Part shown: positions 8,648-18,538 of the stretch, one piece after another
How the letters are laid out: the number at the start of each line of letters is the position of its first letter
Numbering within the stretch: position 1 is the first letter of the stretch
DNA from: Flexivirga caeni
Lineage (GTDB): Bacteria > Actinomycetota > Actinomycetes > Actinomycetales > Dermatophilaceae
Direction: 5' to 3'
Length of the DNA: 64,000 nucleotides
Assembly (NCBI RefSeq): GCF_003724155.1
Contig: NZ_RJJQ01000010.1
Coordinates: 1 to 64,000 of the forward strand
The notes under the pieces: model-generated
Database searches by the model: none
Told to the model about the DNA's origin: nothing
Seen by the model: only the letters and a program-made list of their open reading frames with translations
Program-made: the position numbers and the translations under genes

Positions 8648-9294
8648 CTGCTCGGCGCGGTCGTCGGGCCCTTGGTCGCCAGTGCGCTCTTGCTGAGCGG
8701 TTTCACCGACGCCGCAAACTGGATGAGCTGCGACCAGCTGCCGGTGCCGTCGACCACGGTCGAGAGACCGCCCAGCGGCGCGGAGCGGATCAGGCTCCGC
8801 TCGCCGCCGTCGGCGCGCTCCACCTTCGACCAGACCACGCCGCCGATGGTGACGATGCCCTTCGCCGCACCGTTGCCGGTCTGTGCCTGCACCCACGACG
8901 TGTTGCCGTTCGCCGTCTGCAGCACACGGATGTACTTGCCGCCCGGGACGTCATACCCCGCCTGCCAGGTCGGCGGCTGGTCCGAGAGCGTCACCAGCCG
9001 CACGTTGACCGGCGACCAGGTGGACGGCAGCCCGTCGGCGACGGCGGGATCCCAGTGCCGGCTGATGCCGATCTCGCGAGCGATGCCCGCAACGTCCGCG
9101 ACGGGCTGGGCCGTCGGGGTGGATCGCGGCACGAACGCCCACCACCCCACCACGGCGAACGCCACGATCACCATGGAGATGACCATGCTGCGCGTCGAAC
9201 CCATCCCACGACGACGCGGCGGGGGTCCCGCAGCCGGCTCGGGCGTCGCGCTCGGCAGGCCGGTGGGGGTGCTCGTGTCGTTCACGCCGACCAT
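8644..9294 (-). CDS. DUF4245 membrane-anchored protein
   Basis: A 216-residue protein starting at ATG 9294. After a Pro-rich cytoplasmic segment ending in RRRGMGSTRSM there is one membrane helix (VISMVIVAFAVVGWWAFV, near residues 38-55) and an extracytoplasmic domain of about 150 residues with WSPVNVRL and YIRVLQTANGNTSWVQAQTG. DUF4245 genes sit between xseB and glpX in many Actinobacteria, as here (compare the Rv1099c-Rv1100 region of M. tuberculosis). The function is not known. It is divergent from glpX. Confidence 0.85.
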   Translation of the reverse strand: MVGVNDTSTPTGLPSATPEPAAGPPPRRRGMGSTRSMVISMVIVAFAVVGWWAFVPRSTPTAQPVADVAGIAREIGISRHWDPAVADGLPSTWSPVNVRLVTLSDQPPTWQAGYDVPGGKYIRVLQTANGNTSWVQAQTGNGAAKGIVTIGGVVWSKVERADGGERSLIRSAPLGGLSTVVDGTGSWSQLIQFAASVKPLSKSALATKGPTTAPSS

Positions 9295-9392
9295 GGTCCC
9301 AAACCGGTTCCCGCCCGCGGTGGCCCGGGCTGTGCCCGGCGACCGATAGAGTCTGGACGCACCCACTTTCGTGAATGCTCCGAGGAGATCTC

Positions 9393-10400
9393 ATGCCGTC
9401 CGACGCCGCCACCCCGGAAGCCCCGGACCGAAACCTCGCGCTGGAGCTGGTGCGTGTCACGGAGGCCGCCGCGATGGCGGGTGGCCGCTGGGTCGGCCGC
9501 GGTGACAAGAACGCCGCGGACGGGGCCGCGGTGGCCGCGATGCGGCACCTGGTCGCGTCCGTCTCGATGAACGGCGAGGTGGTCATCGGCGAAGGCGAGA
9601 AGGACGAGGCGCCGATGCTGTTCAACGGCGAGCACGTCGGAGACGGCACCGGGCCCGACGTCGACGTGGCCGTCGACCCGATCGACGGCACCACGCTGAC
9701 CGCGAAGGGTATGACGAACGCCGTGTCCGTCATGGCGGTCAGCGAGCGCGGCTCGATGTACGACCCGAGCGCTGTGTTCTACATGGACAAGCTCGCCACC
9801 GGTCCCGAAGCCGCGGACGTGGTCGACATCCGCCTGCCGGTCGCCGAGAACATCCGGCGTGTCGCCAAGGCCAAGCACGGCAGCGTGTCCGACGTGACGG
9901 TCGTGCTGCTCGACCGCCCCCGCCATGTGGCGCTGGCCGAGCAGATCCGCGCAGCGGGCGCCCGCATCCGCTACATCTCCGACGGTGACGTCGCCGGCGC
10001 GATCATGGCCGCGCGGCCCGATACCGGCATCGACCTGCTGCTCGGCGTCGGCGGCACCCCCGAGGCGATCATCACCGCGTGCGCGATGAAGTGTGTGGGT
10101 GGCGTCCTGCAGGGCAGGCTGTGGCCCAAGGACGATGCCGAGCGGCAGCGCGCGATCGATGCCGGCCACGACCTGGACGCGGTGCTCACCACCGACGACC
10201 TGGTCCGCTCCGACAACTGCTTCTTCGTGGCGACCGGCATCACCGACGGAGAGTTGTTGCGCGGGGTGCGCTACCGCGGCGGCGGTTGCACCACACAGTC
10301 GCTGGTGATGCGGTCCAAGAGCGGCACCATCCGCACGATCGAGGCCGTGCACCCGATGGCCAAGCTGCAACAACTGAATGCCGGCCTACTCAATGCCTGA
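9393..10400 (+). CDS. glpX: Fructose-1,6-bisphosphatase class II (GlpX)
   Basis: A 335-residue metal-dependent gluconeogenic phosphatase hydrolysing fructose 1,6-bisphosphate. [13 protein letters not shown] near residue 68 and [17 protein letters not shown] near residue 95 are the lithium-sensitive phosphatase motifs holding the metal ligands; [11 protein letters not shown] lies near the end. The ATG at 9393 is preceded by GAGGAG. Actinobacteria normally rely on this class for FBPase activity. A PfkB kinase follows 16 bp after the stop. Confidence 0.96.
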   Translation: MPSDAATPEAPDRNLALELVRVTEAAAMAGGRWVGRGDKNAADGAAVAAMRHLVASVSMNGEVVIGEGEKDEAPMLFNGEHVGDGTGPDVDVAVDPIDGTTLTAKGMTNAVSVMAVSERGSMYDPSAVFYMDKLATGPEAADVVDIRLPVAENIRRVAKAKHGSVSDVTVVLLDRPRHVALAEQIRAAGARIRYISDGDVAGAIMAARPDTGIDLLLGVGGTPEAIITACAMKCVGGVLQGRLWPKDDAERQRAIDAGHDLDAVLTTDDLVRSDNCFFVATGITDGELLRGVRYRGGGCTTQSLVMRSKSGTIRTIEAVHPMAKLQQLNAGLLNA

Positions 10401-10416
10401 GGCGCAAGGAGATTCG

Positions 10417-11334
10417 ATGGTCGACACCCTGGTCGTCGGCGAGGCACTGATCGACATCGTGCAGCCGGTGGACGCCCCGGCGACCGAGCACGTCGGCGGC
10501 AGCCCGCTCAACGTCGCGATCGGGCTGGCCCGCCTGGAACACCGCGTGCGCCTGGCGGCATACCTCGCCGACGACGCGTATGGCCGGATGATCGAGCGGC
10601 AGCTTGCGGCCGACGGGGTGCCCCTTGTCGACGGCAGCCTGACGGCACCGCGGACCCCGACGGCGCTGGCTGTGCTGGACGAAACAGGCTCTGCGTCATA
10701 CGACTTCAACCTGGCATGGGATGTCCCCTATCCCCTGCCGGACGACATCGGGCACTTTCACACCGGTTCGATCGCCGCGGCGCTGCAGCCCGGGGCGACC
10801 AAGGTCTCCGACGCGATGCTCGCCGCCCGATCACACGCGACGGTGTCGTTCGACCCGAACCTGCGGCCGTCGCTGATCGGCGCGGCCTACGAAGTGCGTT
10901 CGCACATCGAGCAGCTGATCGGCTTCTCCGATGTCGTGAAGGCGAGCGAGGAGGACGTCGCCTGGCTGTATGGCGGGAGCGTCGGCCTCACCGAGATCGC
11001 GACGCTCTGGGGGCGTCTCGGCCCGTCGCTGGTGGTTCTCACCTGTGGTGGCGACGGCGCCCTGATGCATGTTTCCGCGACTGGGCAGACCGAAACCGTC
11101 TCCGGCAGAAGGGTTTCCGTCGTCGACACGGTGGGTGCGGGTGACTCGTTCCAGTCCGGCCTGGTCTCGGCACTACTTGATGCCGGGTTGCTCGGCTCCG
11201 CCGCCGCCCGAGACCGGTTGCGCCGGGCGAGCCTTGCGGAGTTGCGACCGGCCGTCGACCGGGCGATTGCCGCCTCCGCGATCACGGTCAGCCGAGCCGG
11301 CGCCAACCCACCCACGCGCGCCGAGCTCGCCTGA
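10417..11334 (+). CDS. PfkB-family carbohydrate kinase (fructokinase-like)
   Basis: A 305-residue ribokinase-fold enzyme. The N-terminal GGSPLNVAIGLARL substrate motif, VSFDPNLRPSLIG, and the C-terminal ATP/anion-hole motif VDTVGAGDSFQSGLV with catalytic Asp are all present. AAGGAG lies 7 nt before the ATG at 10417. Gene position suggests co-transcription with glpX. Fructokinase is the best guess from the order and spacing of motifs; ribokinase or 2-keto-3-deoxygluconate kinase activity cannot be excluded. Confidence 0.86.
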   Translation: MVDTLVVGEALIDIVQPVDAPATEHVGGSPLNVAIGLARLEHRVRLAAYLADDAYGRMIERQLAADGVPLVDGSLTAPRTPTALAVLDETGSASYDFNLAWDVPYPLPDDIGHFHTGSIAAALQPGATKVSDAMLAARSHATVSFDPNLRPSLIGAAYEVRSHIEQLIGFSDVVKASEEDVAWLYGGSVGLTEIATLWGRLGPSLVVLTCGGDGALMHVSATGQTETVSGRRVSVVDTVGAGDSFQSGLVSALLDAGLLGSAAARDRLRRASLAELRPAVDRAIAASAITVSRAGANPPTRAELA

Positions 11335-11354
11335 CGCCACACCTGCCGTCTGCC

Positions 11355-11442
11355 GCAAACCTCGACCGTCGAAGGCTACGCACCCCACGCGGCGGTCTCG
11401 CGTGCGCAAACCTCGACCGTCGAAGGCTACGCACCCCACGCG
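11355..11442. repeat. Two tandem units (period 51 bp) of an intergenic repeat family
   Basis: A 37-bp stretch at 11355-11391 recurs identically at 11406-11442, period 51 bp. Each unit carries the near-palindrome CGACCGTCG. The unit length, this core and the pattern C-CCCCAC...GGT(C/T)TCGCGT match the larger arrays at 23.3-23.9 kb, so all are probably one family. The units fill the gap between the convergent PfkB kinase and SDR genes. Confidence 0.85.
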
Positions 11443-11451
11443 GGGGCGCCG

Positions 11452-12171
11452 TCAGTCCGCCCGGCGGTTCGTGGCGGCCGGCGCCGGGCGGATGGAGATC
11501 GTCTCGTAGGTTGCATCGGGCGTGGCCGTCAGCGCGGTGCGCACGGCGGTCGCGACCGACTCGGGGCGGAGGAACTCCAGCGGGTCGTACTCGCGGCCTT
11601 CGCGAGCGACGAGTTCTCGTTGCATGTCGGTGTTCACGCGCCCCGGGTGCACCGAGACCACGCGCACTCCGTCCGGTCGCAGCTCTTCGCGCAGCACGTC
11701 GGTCAACGCGGTGAGAGCGAACTTCGACGCCGGGTAGTGACCGCCTGCGCCCGAAGCGCGCAGCCCCGACCCGGAGTTGATCATCACGATCGTACCCGCC
11801 GCCTCGACCAGCGCTGGGAGCAGCAGCCGGGTCAGGTCCGAGACGGCAATCACGTTGAGCTCCAATATTTTTCGCCATACGGCGCGGGAGGATTCGGCAG
11901 TCGGTACGCCGACGCTCATGCCGGCCGAGTGCACCAGTGCGTCCAGCCGTTGCAGGTCCAGCCCGGCGACGGCTTCCGCAGTGCTCTGCTCGTCCGCGAG
12001 GTCGGCGACGAACGGCCGCGCGTGCGGCAGTTGCGCGCACACCGCCTCGACGTCGGCGCGCTGCCGGCCACCGATCAGCAGCTCGTGGTCGGTAGCGAGC
12101 GCGTCGGCGACGGCGCGGCCGATGCCTCGTGTCGCACCGGTGATCATGACGGCGGGTCGTGTCTGGTTCAT
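11452..12171 (-). CDS. SDR-family oxidoreductase
   Basis: A 239-residue classical short-chain dehydrogenase starting at ATG 12171 (MNQTRPAVMITGATRGIG). The TGATRGIG cofactor motif, the SAGMSV region in place of NAG, the INSGSG serine and the catalytic YPASK are present, then HPGRVNTDMQ. The family uses NAD(P)H on very diverse substrates, which cannot be assigned here. The reading frame continues upstream of 12171 into the spacer and the end of the ABC ATPase, but that part lacks homology. Confidence 0.85.
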   Translation of the reverse strand: MNQTRPAVMITGATRGIGRAVADALATDHELLIGGRQRADVEAVCAQLPHARPFVADLADEQSTAEAVAGLDLQRLDALVHSAGMSVGVPTAESSRAVWRKILELNVIAVSDLTRLLLPALVEAAGTIVMINSGSGLRASGAGGHYPASKFALTALTDVLREELRPDGVRVVSVHPGRVNTDMQRELVAREGREYDPLEFLRPESVATAVRTALTATPDATYETISIRPAPAATNRRAD

Positions 12172-12208
12172 GAGTGAAACCCTAGACACGACCCGCCGCC
12201 CGGACCGG

Positions 12209-13471
12209 TCAGGCGGACTTCTCCGCCTGCTCAACCTCCCGCTTGTGCGCCCGTGCCAGGGCAGCCTTGCGCAGCTTTTCCGACTCGGCGGCGATCTGCG
12301 CAGCCTTGTCGTCATCGCGCGTGAGGTTGGCGCCGGTGTGCGGGTCGAAGACGTGCATCGCGGCCGGGTCGAACGCAAGGCGCGCCTCGTCTCCCTCGAT
12401 GACGCGCGAGCGCGGGTCGAGGTTGACGATCATCTGGGTGCGCAGGCCCTCTCCGTCGAGATCACGGTCGAGGTCCTCGAGTTGCTTGCGCACCGCGCCA
12501 TCCGCCTCGTAGGGGATGTAGGCGTACTGCTCGTTGCCCAGCCACTCGGTCTGGTCGACGACCGCGTTGAACTTCACCGAGTGCTCCGGTGCCGTCTCGA
12601 CGGTGGAGTCCTTGAGATGCTCCGGGCGCAACCCGACGATGACGACGTCCTTGCCCTTCACCTTCTCGGCGAGCTCGCCATCGACGGGCACGTCGACAAA
12701 GGGCAGCTTGAGCCTGTTGCCGTCCACCCGCGCCGGAAGGAAGTTCATCGGCGGCGAGCCGATGAAGCCGGCGACGAACAAGTTGACCGGCTGTTCGTAG
12801 AGCTCCCGCGGGGAGGCAACCTGTTGCAGCACACCACGTTTCAGCACGCAGACCCGGTCACCGAGCGTCATCGCCTCGGTCTGGTCGTGGGTGACGTAGA
12901 TCGTCGTGATGCCCAGGCGGCGCTGCATGCGCGCAATCTCGGTGCGCATCTGACCGCGCAGCTTCGCGTCCAGGTTGGACAACGGCTCGTCGAAGAGGAA
13001 CGCGTCCGCCTCGCGGACGATCGCACGCCCCATCGCCACCCGCTGCCGCTGGCCACCGGACAAATTGCCCGGCTTGCGCTGCAGGTGCTCGTCCAGCTCC
13101 AGCATGTCGGACGCCTGACGGACCTTCTGATCGATCTCGGCGTCGCTGTGCTTGCCCTTCTGCAGCCGCAGCGGGAAGGCGATGTTCTCGTAAACCGTCA
13201 GGTGCGGATAGAGCGCGTAGTTCTGGAACACCATCGCCAGGTTGCGATCGCGCGGCGCCAGGTCATTGACCCGCTTGCCGTCGATGTCCAGCTCACCGGA
13301 GGTGATGTCCTCCAGCCCGACGATCATTCGCAGCAAGGTCGACTTGCCGCAGCCCGACGGGCCGACCAGGATGACGAACTCGCCATCCTTGATGTCCAGG
13401 TTGACGTCGTTGACGGCCGGGAAGCCGTCGCCGTACTTCTTGACTATGTGCTTGAGCTCGATGCTCGACAT
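12209..13471 (-). CDS. ugpC: Sugar ABC transporter ATP-binding protein (UgpC/MsmK/SugC type)
   Basis: A 420-residue MalK-family ATPase. Walker A GPSGCGKST lies near residue 37, the signature LSGGQRQRVAMGRA near 136, Walker B FLFDEPLSNLD near 160, the H-loop THDQTEAMTLGDR near 190, and a C-terminal TOBE-type regulatory domain with VGLRPEHL and DPAAMHVFDPHTG. It is the last gene of a minus-strand operon with two permeases and a binding lipoprotein in the order of lpqY-sugA-sugB-sugC. UgpC-type ATPases often serve several sugar importers. Confidence 0.93.
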   Translation of the reverse strand: MSSIELKHIVKKYGDGFPAVNDVNLDIKDGEFVILVGPSGCGKSTLLRMIVGLEDITSGELDIDGKRVNDLAPRDRNLAMVFQNYALYPHLTVYENIAFPLRLQKGKHSDAEIDQKVRQASDMLELDEHLQRKPGNLSGGQRQRVAMGRAIVREADAFLFDEPLSNLDAKLRGQMRTEIARMQRRLGITTIYVTHDQTEAMTLGDRVCVLKRGVLQQVASPRELYEQPVNLFVAGFIGSPPMNFLPARVDGNRLKLPFVDVPVDGELAEKVKGKDVVIVGLRPEHLKDSTVETAPEHSVKFNAVVDQTEWLGNEQYAYIPYEADGAVRKQLEDLDRDLDGEGLRTQMIVNLDPRSRVIEGDEARLAFDPAAMHVFDPHTGANLTRDDDKAAQIAAESEKLRKAALARAHKREVEQAEKSA

Positions 13472-13517
13472 TGTTTTCTCCTAATGACCAAGTCGTATGG
13501 CGAGGGGCGTCAGCCCG

Positions 13518-14378
13518 TCATCCCTTGACCGCGCCGGACGTCAGGCCGGCGACGATCCGCTTCTGGAAGACCAGGACGAGGATCACGACGGGGATGGTGA
13601 CGACGACGGCTGCGGCACAGATAGCACCCGTCGGCTGGACGAACTGGCTGGCGCCGGTGAAGAAGTTCAGCGCCGCCGGCACCGTCTGCGCGCTCTGCGC
13701 GGTGAGGTTCGAGCTGAAGACGAAGTCGTTCCACGCCGTGAAGAACGCGATGATCGCCGTGGTGAACACACCCGGTGCCGCGAGCGGCGCGATCACCTTG
13801 ATGAAGGCCTGCCAGCTGGTGGCACCGTCCACCTGTGCCGCCTGCTCCATCTCCCACGGGATCTGCTGGAAGAACGCCGACAAGATCCAGATGGACAGTG
13901 GCAGCGTCAGCGCGAGGTAGGGGATGATCAGGCCGGGGATGGTGTCGAAGAGGCCGATCTGCCGCCATAGGTTGAACAGCGGCGTCACCATGGCGATGAC
14001 CGGGAAGAACGACACCGCGAGCGAGGTCGTGAGAATCAGCTTCTTGCCCGGGAAGTTCAGCCGCGAGATCGCGTAGGCGCAGAACGTCGCCAGCACCACG
14101 CTGATGAAGGTCGAGACGACACAGACGACGATCGAGTGCCACAACGCCGGGAGGAAGAGGTCGGACGCCCCGCCGGAGAAGATCAGCTTGTAGTTGTCCC
14201 AGCTGATGTGCTTCGGCCAGAAGTTGCCGAAGAGGTTCTGGCTCGGATCGGCGAGCGCGGCCGTGCTCTTCAGCGACGTGGCGATGATCCACAGCAGCGG
14301 GATCAGCGTCCAGATCATGATGACGATCGAGACGACGCCGAGACCGTTCTTCGCCTTGGTGCTCATTGTGGTTTCCAT
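13518..14378 (-). CDS. Carbohydrate ABC transporter permease (MalG/SugB type)
   Basis: A 286-residue inner-membrane protein with six predicted helices. The EAA loop that docks the ATPase is EQAAQVDGATSWQAFIKV followed by IAPLAAPG. GGAG lies 7 nt before the ATG at 14378, favouring that start over the ATG at 14363. It lies 3 bp after the other permease gene and 46 bp before ugpC, so co-transcription is likely. Its role is inward sugar transport as a heterodimer with the neighbouring permease. Confidence 0.9.
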   Translation of the reverse strand: METTMSTKAKNGLGVVSIVIMIWTLIPLLWIIATSLKSTAALADPSQNLFGNFWPKHISWDNYKLIFSGGASDLFLPALWHSIVVCVVSTFISVVLATFCAYAISRLNFPGKKLILTTSLAVSFFPVIAMVTPLFNLWRQIGLFDTIPGLIIPYLALTLPLSIWILSAFFQQIPWEMEQAAQVDGATSWQAFIKVIAPLAAPGVFTTAIIAFFTAWNDFVFSSNLTAQSAQTVPAALNFFTGASQFVQPTGAICAAAVVVTIPVVILVLVFQKRIVAGLTSGAVKG

Positions 14379-14381
14379 GGG

Positions 14382-15338
14382 TCAGCTCCTTCCGCTCGTC
14401 GTGAGATCGACCTTGAAGAGTTTGACGAAGATGAACGCGATGATCAGCACGATCACGAAGAGGATCACCGCCAGCGCGGAACCCATGCCGATCTCGACCC
14501 GGCTGACCGTCTCGGTGCCGACGAGCATCGATAACGTCTCCGTCTTGTTCGCGCCGCCGGTCATGACATACGGATTGTCATAGATACGAACGGCATCCAG
14601 GGTCCGGAACAACAGCGCCACCATCAGCGCGGCCTTCATGTTGGGCAGGATCACCTTGGTGAAGCGCTGCCACCACGTGGCGCCGTCGACCTTGGCTGCC
14701 TCCTCCTGCGCCGAGTCGACCTGAGCCAGCCCGGCGAGCAGCAGCAGCGACATGAACGGCGTCGTCTTCCAGATCTCCGACAGGCAGATGATGGTCAGGG
14801 AGGACCACCTGCCGCCGAACCAGTTGTAGTTCTCGCTGAACCCGCCGAAGGTGAAGAAGTGCAGCCAGCGGTTGAAGAAACCGGTGCTGATCTGGGCGGC
14901 ATACAACCACGAGAAACCGGACACCACAGTGACGATCGCGTAGGGGATCAGCACGATGGTGCGCAATGTCTTGCGGGGCCAGACCACCCGGTTCATCACC
15001 ATGGCGATCGCCATACCGATGACCAGCTCGAAGACCAGGGTCACCACGACGATGATCAACGTCGTGGTGAACGCCTGCCAGAAGAGTGGGTCGGACAACG
15101 CGGTGATGTAGTTCTGCAGCCAGACGAGTTTGCGGCCCGCCGGGTCGGTCAGCCGGTAGTTGAACAGCGACAGGTAGACCGCGTAGCAGATCGGGTAGAG
15201 CGTGACCAGCAGCATGATGACGAACGCCGGGCCGGCGAGCCGCCAGCCAAGGTTGCGCTCACCCTTTGCCCGGTCGGACAGGTGCGCCTTTTCTTCCGCG
15301 GTGAGCTTTCCCTTGTTCGTTTCCGCAACGGCGGTCAT
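14382..15338 (-). CDS. Sugar ABC transporter permease (MalF/SugA type)
   Basis: A 318-residue integral membrane protein with an N-terminal cytoplasmic segment (about 30 residues) and six predicted helices, starting with AGPAFVIMLLVTLYPICYAV. The EAA loop EEAAKVDGATWWQRFTKV is followed by ILPNMK. It overlaps the end of the upstream lipoprotein gene by 4 bp (ATGA), which suggests translational coupling. Together with the MalG-type partner it should form the channel of a trehalose/maltose-like importer; the actual sugar is inferred only from operon order. Confidence 0.9.
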   Translation of the reverse strand: MTAVAETNKGKLTAEEKAHLSDRAKGERNLGWRLAGPAFVIMLLVTLYPICYAVYLSLFNYRLTDPAGRKLVWLQNYITALSDPLFWQAFTTTLIIVVVTLVFELVIGMAIAMVMNRVVWPRKTLRTIVLIPYAIVTVVSGFSWLYAAQISTGFFNRWLHFFTFGGFSENYNWFGGRWSSLTIICLSEIWKTTPFMSLLLLAGLAQVDSAQEEAAKVDGATWWQRFTKVILPNMKAALMVALLFRTLDAVRIYDNPYVMTGGANKTETLSMLVGTETVSRVEIGMGSALAVILFVIVLIIAFIFVKLFKVDLTTSGRS

Positions 15339-16645
15339 AGCAGCGCCTTCCCGTTCAGGACCCTCAGAATGAAGGACTGGGTCGACTTCGGAGTATTCTG
15401 GTTGACGGAGTTCGGCGGGCTGAACCGCTGCTGCAAGGCCGTCGAGATGTCACCCCAGTATGGCGTCAGCGGCCGGGCTGCGGCCACGTCCAGCGACTTG
15501 CGGATCAGGTCGGCGATGCCGTTCGGGAACGCCTTCTTGACCTCGGCAGTGTCGTACGCGGCCTTGCTGCTGGCGGGGTTGCCGGACGCCGCCATGTAGT
15601 CCGCCTGGTGCTTGACGCTGGTGATGCACGCCGCCGCCTGGTAGGCGAGCGCCGGGTGCCGACTGTCCTTGCCGACGGCGAGCTGGATGCCGCCGTATGG
15701 CGGACGCGCCGCCTTGCCGGCAACGGTCTCGGGGTACATCGTGGCCGCCACGTCGGACTTGTCCTTGGCCGTATAGGCGCCGTAGGTGTAGGGCCAGTTG
15801 ACCAGGAACCCGCCCTGCGGGCTCATGAAGAGGTTCAGCGACTGCGTCTCCTCCGACGATCCCATCGCGGGGCCGCCGACGCCGGTCGACGCGACCTTCT
15901 TGATGATCCGTGCGGCGTCCCGGCCGGCGGCCGAGTCGAGCCCGAGCTGGATCTTGTCGTAGGTGGCGTTCGGGTTCTTGACGATCTCCCCGCCCGCGCC
16001 GGCGATCAGCGCGTTGATCCAGACCGAGTAGCCCTCGTAGAGCGCGGCCTGCACGCCGATCTGCATCTTGGTCTTCTGCGCGGCCGCGATGAGCTGGTCC
16101 CAGGTGACCGGCTTGCTCATGTCCAGCCCGGCCTTCTGGGCGACCGACTTCTTGTACCAGAGCAACTGGGTGTTGGACCAGAACGGCACCGACATCAGCT
16201 TGCCGTCATACGTCGAGGCGTCGATCGACGACTGGACGCGGTCCGCAGTGAATTCCTTCACCATGTTCTGCGGCATCGGCGCGAAGTAGCCGGCCGCGGC
16301 GAACTCGCTGACGAACGCCGGGTCGACGCTCATCAGGTCCATGGTCTTGTCGCCGCCGGCGAGGCGCCGGAGCAACTGGATCCGCTGGTCGCTGGCCGAG
16401 TTCGGCAGCAGCTGCACCTTGATCTTGTACTTCCCGCCGGAGGCGTCCGAGCACTCCTTGGCAAGTGTGGCCTGGCCGCCCTTGCTGGGGTCGGCGTTTC
16501 CGACGTCCGGGTTGATGTACCAGGTGAGGTGAGCCGGCCCGGAACTGCTGCCACTGCTGCTACCACACGCGGCGAGTCCGGTTGCCGCCATCACCATCAC
16601 GGCGGAGATTGCTATGCCACGACGAGGTGGCCTGAGACGTTTCAT
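15335..16645 (-). CDS. Sugar-binding lipoprotein of ABC importer (LpqY-like)
   Basis: A 436-residue extracellular solute-binding protein. The signal peptide ends in a lipobox ([10 protein letters not shown]), so the mature protein should be lipid-anchored on the outer face of the membrane. The [20 protein letters not shown] region and NTQLLWY resemble mycobacterial LpqY, the trehalose binder of LpqY-SugABC, and the operon order is the same. The likely ligand is therefore trehalose or a related alpha-glucoside (inference). A 14-bp perfect palindrome lies 40 nt upstream of the start. The gene is divergent from the fumarase gene. Confidence 0.87.
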   Translation of the reverse strand: MKRLRPPRRGIAISAVMVMAATGLAACGSSSGSSSGPAHLTWYINPDVGNADPSKGGQATLAKECSDASGGKYKIKVQLLPNSASDQRIQLLRRLAGGDKTMDLMSVDPAFVSEFAAAGYFAPMPQNMVKEFTADRVQSSIDASTYDGKLMSVPFWSNTQLLWYKKSVAQKAGLDMSKPVTWDQLIAAAQKTKMQIGVQAALYEGYSVWINALIAGAGGEIVKNPNATYDKIQLGLDSAAGRDAARIIKKVASTGVGGPAMGSSEETQSLNLFMSPQGGFLVNWPYTYGAYTAKDKSDVAATMYPETVAGKAARPPYGGIQLAVGKDSRHPALAYQAAACITSVKHQADYMAASGNPASSKAAYDTAEVKKAFPNGIADLIRKSLDVAAARPLTPYWGDISTALQQRFSPPNSVNQNTPKSTQSFILRVLNGKALL

Positions 16646-16684
16646 ATGTATCGCTCCGTCAGGGGTCGGGCAGTTACACGTCTT

Positions 16685-16698
16685 TGGTGTCTACACCA
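16685..16698 (-). promoter_or_regulatory. Candidate operator of the sugar importer operon
   Basis: TGGTGT-CT-ACACCA is a perfect inverted repeat in the lpqY-like/fumarase divergent gap. On the minus strand it reads TGGTGTAGACACCA and contains TAGACA, a plausible -10 for the importer operon, so a bound repressor would block it. No -35 of comparable quality was found. Confidence 0.5.
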
Positions 16699-16855
16699 GA
16701 TCGCGCTGCTTGTCTCGCATTGCGGGCAGAGAATCCAGAACGTTGCCATGCCGAAACACTCGGCGCCGCACCGCCACCCCCGCGCCGGCCGGGCCTCCGG
16801 GACTACGCTGAGACGTCGCTTCAGACACCCCGGAACAAGGAGATTGCCGAGCACC

Positions 16856-18538
16856 ATGGCCGAATTCGCCTATGAGGACCTGCTGCCGATCGGCGCGGAT
16901 CTCACCACCTACCGCAAGCTCACCGGCGACGGCGTGCGCACTGTCGAAGGCCCGGGCGGGCGCACCTTCCTCGAAGTCGACCCGGACGCGCTGCGGTTGC
17001 TCACCGAGACGGCCATGCACGACATCGCGCACTACCTGCGACCTGCGCACCTGGCGTTCCTGCGCAAGATCCTCGACGACGAACAGGCAAGCAACAACGA
17101 CAAGTTCGTCGCACTCGACCTGCTGAAGAACGCCGGCATCGCCGCCGCCGGAGTGTTGCCGATGTGCCAGGACACCGGCACGGCAATAGTCATGGGCAAG
17201 AAGGGATCCCAGGTCCTGGTCGACGGTGGAGCTCCGGATGAGGAGTCCATCGCCCGCGGTGTGTATGACGCCTACACACGCCTCAACCTGCGCTATTCGC
17301 AGATGGCTCCGATCACGACTTGGGAGGAGAAGAACACCGGCTCCAACCTACCCGCGCAGATCGAGTTGTATGCCGACACCGCTCCCGGGCACGAGAATGC
17401 CTACAAGTTCCTCTTCATGGCCAAGGGTGGCGGCTCGGCCAACAAGTCCTTCCTCTACCAGGAGACGAAGGCGATCCTGAATCCCGACTCGATGCTGCGC
17501 TTCCTCGACGAGAAACTGCGCTCTCTCGGGACCGCCGCCTGCCCGCCATACCATCTCGCGATCGTGATCGGCGGCACGAGTGCCGAATTTGCTTTGAAGA
17601 CAGCTAAATACGCGAGCGCGAAGTACCTTGACGAGCTCCCCACTTCCGGCGACGCCGCAACCGCACATGGCTTCCGCGACATCGAGCTGGAGGAGCGGGT
17701 CCTGGAGCTGACCCGCGGCTTCGGCATCGGCGCGCAGTTCGGCGGAAAATACTTCTGCCACGACGTGCGCGTCGTGCGACTCCCCCGGCACGGTGCGTCG
17801 CTGCCGGTGGCGATCGCGGTCAGCTGCTCGGCCGACCGCCAGTGCCTCGGCAAGATCACCGCCGACGGCGTCTTCATCGAGCAACTGGAGACCGACCCGG
17901 CGCGCTTCTTGCCCGACACGACGCACGCGGACCTGGCCGAATCGGGTGACGTGGTCGAGATCGACCTCAATCGGCCGATGGACGAGATCCGCGCCGAACT
18001 CACCAAACACCCTGTCAAGACTCGACTTTCGCTTACCGGTCCGCTGGTTGTCGCTCGCGACATCGCGCACGCGAAGATCAAGGAGCGCCTCGACACCGGC
18101 GAGGACATGCCGCAGTATCTGAAGGATCACGCGGTCTACTACGCCGGACCGGCGAAGACGCCCGAAGGCTATGCGTCCGGATCGTTCGGCCCGACAACTG
18201 CCGGCCGGATGGACTCCTACGTCGAGCAATTCCAGGCCGCCGGCGGCTCGATGGTGATGCTGGCAAAGGGAAATCGCAGCAAGCAGGTGACCGACGCCTG
18301 CCGGGCGCACGGCGGCTTCTACCTGGGCTCGATCGGCGGGCCCGCCGCCCGACTTGCCAAGGACTGCATCAAACACGTTGAGGTTCTTGAATATCCGGAG
18401 CTCGGCATGGAGGCGATCTGGAAGATCGAGGTCGAGGACTTCCCGGCGTTCATCGTCGTCGACGACAAAGGCGACGACTTCTTCGCCGCCACCGCGAAGC
18501 CGACCGCCTTCACGATCAGCACCCGGCCAGGCCTGTGA
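16856..18538 (+). CDS. fumA: Fumarate hydratase class I ([4Fe-4S])
   Basis: A 560-residue iron-sulfur fumarase interconverting fumarate and malate in the TCA cycle. Cysteines for the cluster are visible in [17 protein letters not shown] near residue 103, in [12 protein letters not shown] near 302 and in [26 protein letters not shown] is the conserved substrate-site loop. The single-chain architecture joins the alpha and beta domains. The ATG at 16856 has AAGGAG 13 nt upstream, slightly far. The reading frame is open far upstream but that DNA encodes the lipoprotein on the other strand. The stop overlaps the next start (TGATG). Confidence 0.95.
   Translation: MAEFAYEDLLPIGADLTTYRKLTGDGVRTVEGPGGRTFLEVDPDALRLLTETAMHDIAHYLRPAHLAFLRKILDDEQASNNDKFVALDLLKNAGIAAAGVLPMCQDTGTAIVMGKKGSQVLVDGGAPDEESIARGVYDAYTRLNLRYSQMAPITTWEEKNTGSNLPAQIELYADTAPGHENAYKFLFMAKGGGSANKSFLYQETKAILNPDSMLRFLDEKLRSLGTAACPPYHLAIVIGGTSAEFALKTAKYASAKYLDELPTSGDAATAHGFRDIELEERVLELTRGFGIGAQFGGKYFCHDVRVVRLPRHGASLPVAIAVSCSADRQCLGKITADGVFIEQLETDPARFLPDTTHADLAESGDVVEIDLNRPMDEIRAELTKHPVKTRLSLTGPLVVARDIAHAKIKERLDTGEDMPQYLKDHAVYYAGPAKTPEGYASGSFGPTTAGRMDSYVEQFQAAGGSMVMLAKGNRSKQVTDACRAHGGFYLGSIGGPAARLAKDCIKHVEVLEYPELGMEAIWKIEVEDFPAFIVVDDKGDDFFAATAKPTAFTISTRPGL

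Noticed and set aside
7217-8896. 559-codon frame antisense to xseA-xseB
   Set aside because: Shadow frame; xseA and xseB have clear motifs and the usual order.
11777-13528. 583-codon frame on the plus strand over the sugar-importer ATPase
   Set aside because: It is antisense to an intact MalK-type ATPase with all motifs; high-GC DNA makes such shadow frames.
15608-16855. Extended start of the fumarase frame
   Set aside because: The extra 416 codons are antisense to the sugar-binding lipoprotein, while fumarase homology begins at 16856.
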